Assembly: GCA_046484625.1 (NCBI GenBank)
Contig: JAWOIO010000114.1
Span: forward strand, 1 to 15,783
Reading direction: 5' to 3'
DNA length: 15,783 nucleotides
From: DASUAO01 sp046484625
GTDB lineage: Bacteria; Actinomycetota; Acidimicrobiia; IMCC26256; PALSA-555
A program made the translations under genes and the position numbers. Every line of letters starts with the position of its first letter. The stretch's first letter is position 1. Below, in pieces: positions 13,673 to 15,783 of the stretch. A model generated the notes under the pieces. It had not been told where the DNA came from. It saw only the letters and a program-made list of their open reading frames with translations, and did no database searches.

Positions 13673-14503
13673 TCAGCCGCCGTGGAGGTTCGGCGGCTGC
13701 GGGAGCGCCGCGATCTGGGACGCGACGAACGCGTCGAGGCCTTCGCCGCGGGCGCGCAGCTTCGCCGAGGCCTCCTCCGGGTGCGTCATCACGTGGTAGC
13801 GGTCGTCACGGATCGCATCCGCGACGCGCACGCCGACCACGTCGGCCGGGACCGGCGTCTCCAGCGGGATCTCACGGATCCAGCGCGAGATGTCGTCGAC
13901 GCCACCCAGGCGCGCGGTCTCGCCCATGTTGGACTCGACCAGCCCCGGGGTCAGGAGCGTCACGCCGAGTCCAAGGGGCTTGACGTACAGCGCGAGCGCC
14001 TCGGTGAACCCGGTGACCGCGAACTTCGCGGTGATGTAGGTCGGGTGGTCCCACGCGTAGGCGAACAGGCCGGCGACCGACGCCGTATTCACGAGGTGGC
14101 CGCTCCCCCGCTCCAGCAGGTGGGGGAGGAACGCCCGCACCGTGCGGATGACCCCGTAGAGGTTGATCTGGAGGATCCAGTCCCACTCCGCCATCGAGAG
14201 CCCCTCCAGCGGCCCGATCATGGCGACGCCCGCGTTGCTCATGACGATGTCGACCCGACCCATCGTGGCGAGCGCCTCGTCGCGGAGGCGTTCCACGTCG
14301 GCATCCTGGGCAACGTCGCAGTGGACGCCGAGGTAGCGACGCCCGAGCGCCTCGACCTCCTCGCGGACCTCGCCGAGCCGCTCGTCGTTGATGTCGGCGA
14401 CCACGATGTCCGCACTGCGCCGCGCGAGCTCTAGCGCGGTGCCACGGCCGATCCCGCTCGCCCCACCGGTGATGACCGCGACCTTCCCCTCGACGTCCAT
14501 CAT
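13673..14503 (-). CDS. Short-chain dehydrogenase/reductase (extended C-terminus)
   Basis: This 276-residue SDR starts at ATG 14503, chosen because AGGAG lies 7 nt upstream; the next codon is also ATG (14500). A longer frame to 14587 overlaps the upstream SDR. Motifs are TGGASGIG (12-19), VVADIND after beta-2 (NAD-type acidic residue), SNAG (89-92), S142 in NTASVAG, and Y156-x3-K160 (YITAK). Instead of the usual short C-terminus ending in a DGG motif it has VESNMGETARLGGVDDISRW and a helical tail (HPEEASAKLRARGEGLDAFV), as in SDRs acting on larger substrates. It follows another SDR by 22 nt on the same strand, forming an apparent two-gene operon without a KstR-like box. Substrate unknown. Confidence 0.88.
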   Translation of the reverse strand: MMDVEGKVAVITGGASGIGRGTALELARRSADIVVADINDERLGEVREEVEALGRRYLGVHCDVAQDADVERLRDEALATMGRVDIVMSNAGVAMIGPLEGLSMAEWDWILQINLYGVIRTVRAFLPHLLERGSGHLVNTASVAGLFAYAWDHPTYITAKFAVTGFTEALALYVKPLGLGVTLLTPGLVESNMGETARLGGVDDISRWIREIPLETPVPADVVGVRVADAIRDDRYHVMTHPEEASAKLRARGEGLDAFVASQIAALPQPPNLHGG

Positions 14504-14525
14504 CCTCGTGCTCCTCTGTCGCGCA

Positions 14526-15380
14526 TCATGACTCGCCTTCCACGACGAGCTTCCACGCCGGATCGGCCGAATACGCGCCCTCGGCAAATGCGCCGTAGTC
14601 GGCGCCCTTCCGGACCGACTGACCGCCGTCGATGCTGATGCACTGGCCCGAGATGTACGACGAGTCCGGACCCACGAGGAACCGCGCCAGCGCGCCGACC
14701 TCGTGCACGGTGCCGGCCCGGTGGAGCGGGATCTCGGCGAGGTAGCTGTCCATCACCGGTCCGCCCTGGGTGATGGCGCTCATCAGCTCGGTGTCGATGA
14801 TCCCCGGCCGGATCGAGTTCACCCGGATGCGTGCCGACCCCAGCTCGTCGGCCGCCACCCGCAGGAGCTGATCGAGTCCGGCCTTCGCCGCGCCGTAGAA
14901 GCCGAGGAAGCGGAAGCTGTCGAGCCCCGCGTGTGACGACACCCCCACGAACGAGCCACCGGATCCCGACGCGGCAGCCTCGGCGAGGTGCGGTACCGCG
15001 GCCTTCAGGGTCAGGAACGTGCCGACGACGTTGAGGTCGAGCGTCGCGCGGACCGCGTCGACGTCGGCCAAGTGGATCGGGCCCATGTGCAGCGAGCCCC
15101 CCGCGGAGGCGACGACGCCATGGAGGCCGCCGCCCTCGTCGACGGCCTTCGCCACCGCGGTCGCGACCTGCGCCTCGTCGGTCACGTCGGCGCCGATCAC
15201 GTGCACACCGGCACCGGGCACGGCGTCGCGGATGCGGGCGGCGGCCGCATCGAGCTTGTCGACCGTCCGACCGCAGATGGTCACCACCGCGCCGTCGCGG
15301 GCGAGCGCGAGCGCGCAGCCCTCGCCGATGCCGCTCCCGCCCCCGGTGACCAGCACCGAGTACCCATCGAGCGTTGCCAT
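14526..15380 (-). CDS. Short-chain dehydrogenase/reductase, first gene of SDR pair
   Basis: This 284-residue SDR starts at ATG 15380, with GAGGAG about 7 nt upstream. It has TGGGSGIG (12-19), an Arg after beta-2 (TICGRTVDKL) that favours NADP(H), ASAGG in place of NNAG (91-95), catalytic Ser in GVSSHAG (148/149), Y162-x3-K166 (YGAAK), RVNSIRPGIIDTELM, and the C-terminal YISGQCISIDGGQSVRKG motif. The last ~25 residues extend past the usual end. The cofactor preference differs from that of the downstream SDR, so the pair may act at different steps or in opposite directions. It is divergent from the truncated CMD-like frame, with 41 bp between the start codons. No KstR-like box is seen there. 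Confidence 0.88.
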   Translation of the reverse strand: MATLDGYSVLVTGGGSGIGEGCALALARDGAVVTICGRTVDKLDAAAARIRDAVPGAGVHVIGADVTDEAQVATAVAKAVDEGGGLHGVVASAGGSLHMGPIHLADVDAVRATLDLNVVGTFLTLKAAVPHLAEAAASGSGGSFVGVSSHAGLDSFRFLGFYGAAKAGLDQLLRVAADELGSARIRVNSIRPGIIDTELMSAITQGGPVMDSYLAEIPLHRAGTVHEVGALARFLVGPDSSYISGQCISIDGGQSVRKGADYGAFAEGAYSADPAWKLVVEGES

Positions 15381-15408
15381 GCTCTGCTCCTCATCCGGCC
15401 GGGGCCGA

Positions 15409-15414
15409 TAGGTT
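15409..15414 (+). promoter_or_regulatory. Candidate -10 element for leaderless CMD-like transcript
   Basis: TAGGTT (TANNNT type) ends 7 nt before ATG 15422, the same spacing as at the CoA-transferase gene, and no Shine-Dalgarno sequence precedes the ATG. Confidence 0.3.
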
Positions 15415-15421
15415 CGCGCAG

Positions 15422-15631
15422 ATGACCGACGAGGGACGACGGGAGCGGGGCGAACGCATCTGGCGCGAGGTCATGGAGTTCGACGCCTTGCCGGCGACCG
15501 AGCCCTACACCGAGTTCACCATCGACACGGTCTTCGCCGACCTGTGGAACCGGCCCGGGCTCTCACGCCGGGATCGGCGCCTCATCTCGTTGACGATCTG
15601 CGCGATTCCGGTGACCGATCGCGCCCCCTGA
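15422..15631 (+). pseudogene. Carboxymuconolactone-decarboxylase-like frame truncated by repeat array
   Basis: The frame opens at ATG 15422 and reads MTDEGRRERGERIWREVMEF, then TIDTVFADLWNRPGLSRRDR and RLISLTIC. The segment from LWNRPGL to LTIC is the start of the CMD/AhpD-like domain (usual form: LW.RPGL..R.R.L..L), whose later C-x2-C or catalytic helices should follow. Instead the frame enters the 30-bp repeat array at about 15601, reads AIPVTDRAP and stops at 15629-15631 after 69 residues; intact CMD proteins have roughly 120-200. I therefore read this as a gene broken by the array. The remainder of the domain is not visible in the 30 bases after the array. A very short functional protein is the less likely alternative. 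Confidence 0.65.
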
Positions 15632-15750
15632 GCCGTTTCGGTGACCGATCGCGCCGTCATGAGGGCGCGTTCCGTCACGAGAACGGGTCAGGGGGCGCGT
15701 TCCGTCACGAGAACGGGTCAGGGGGCGCGATCCGTCACGAGAACGGGCCG
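15601..15750. repeat. Five 30-bp repeat units in head-to-head arrangement (2 plus, 3 minus)
   Basis: Two plus-oriented units occupy 15601-15630 and 15631-15660 and share CGGTGACCGATCGCGCC at 30-bp spacing. Three units at 15661-15690, 15691-15720 and 15721-15750 are nearly identical to each other (core CCGTCACGAGAACGGG). Their reverse complement matches the plus units at about 23-24 of 30 positions without gaps, so the array is one repeat inverted around 15660. There are no spacers, so it is not CRISPR. The minus units contain a small hairpin, CGTTC/GAACG. Confidence 0.8.
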
Positions 15751-15783
15751 AGGAGCTACCGGTCGGCGACGAGGTCGGCGACG

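Noticed and set aside
15601..15750. Possible CRISPR array, because of regularly spaced repeats
   Set aside because: The 30-bp units are directly adjacent with no spacers, invert half-way, and no cas gene is present.
15756..15783. Possible C-terminus of a minus-strand gene (VADLVADR then TAG)
   Set aside because: Only nine codons are visible, with no motif; direction and identity cannot be supported.

Overview
The window is high-GC, densely packed actinobacterial DNA. The proteins look most like mycobacterial and rhodococcal sterol-catabolism proteins, but the mix (secreted M1 peptidase, LLM flavin oxidoreductase, many SDRs) and sparse synteny suggest a deeper actinobacterial lineage such as Acidimicrobiia. 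That placement is an inference; no rRNA or marker gene is present. No tRNA, rRNA, CRISPR array, transposase or phage gene was seen.

Layout. (1) Positions 1-1656, minus strand: an operon of two DUF35/OB-fold proteins and the N-terminal part of a thiolase-fold lipid-transfer protein resembling mycobacterial Ltp4. (2) 1745-3084, minus: an SDR followed 2 nt later by a TetR regulator that closely resembles KstR, the repressor of cholesterol catabolism. (3) 3125-6430: a low-molecular-weight tyrosine phosphatase (minus), then a divergent CaiB-type CoA transferase and a secreted M1 metallopeptidase (plus). (4) 6459-10222, minus: a tight operon of two acyl-CoA dehydrogenases resembling FadE26/FadE27 (ChsE4-ChsE5), an alpha/beta hydrolase with no canonical start codon, and a SnoaL-like protein. 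(5) 10382-13606: a divergent pair of units, an SDR (minus) and an LLM oxidoreductase plus CYP125-like P450 (plus). (6) 13673-15380, minus: two SDRs. (7) 15422-15750, plus: a carboxymuconolactone-decarboxylase-like reading frame cut short by an array of 30-bp repeats.

Regulation ties the regions together. Four 14-bp palindromes fit the KstR-box pattern TnnAACnnGTTnnA (two perfectly, two with one mismatch). They lie just upstream of the DUF35/thiolase operon, the SDR-KstR operon, the acyl-CoA dehydrogenase operon, and the divergent SDR / LLM-P450 pair. The simplest reading is a sterol (or similar isoprenoid side-chain) degradation locus: P450 oxidation of the side-chain end, CoA-ester dehydrogenation by the paired dehydrogenases, and later thiolase/aldolase steps with DUF35 partners, under a locally encoded autoregulated KstR-like repressor.

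Two repeat families stand out: a 57-bp hairpin element present twice at gene 3' ends, with conserved arms and a different but self-complementary core in each copy; and the terminal array of five 30-bp units in two opposing orientations. There is no gene-free stretch longer than 300 bases.
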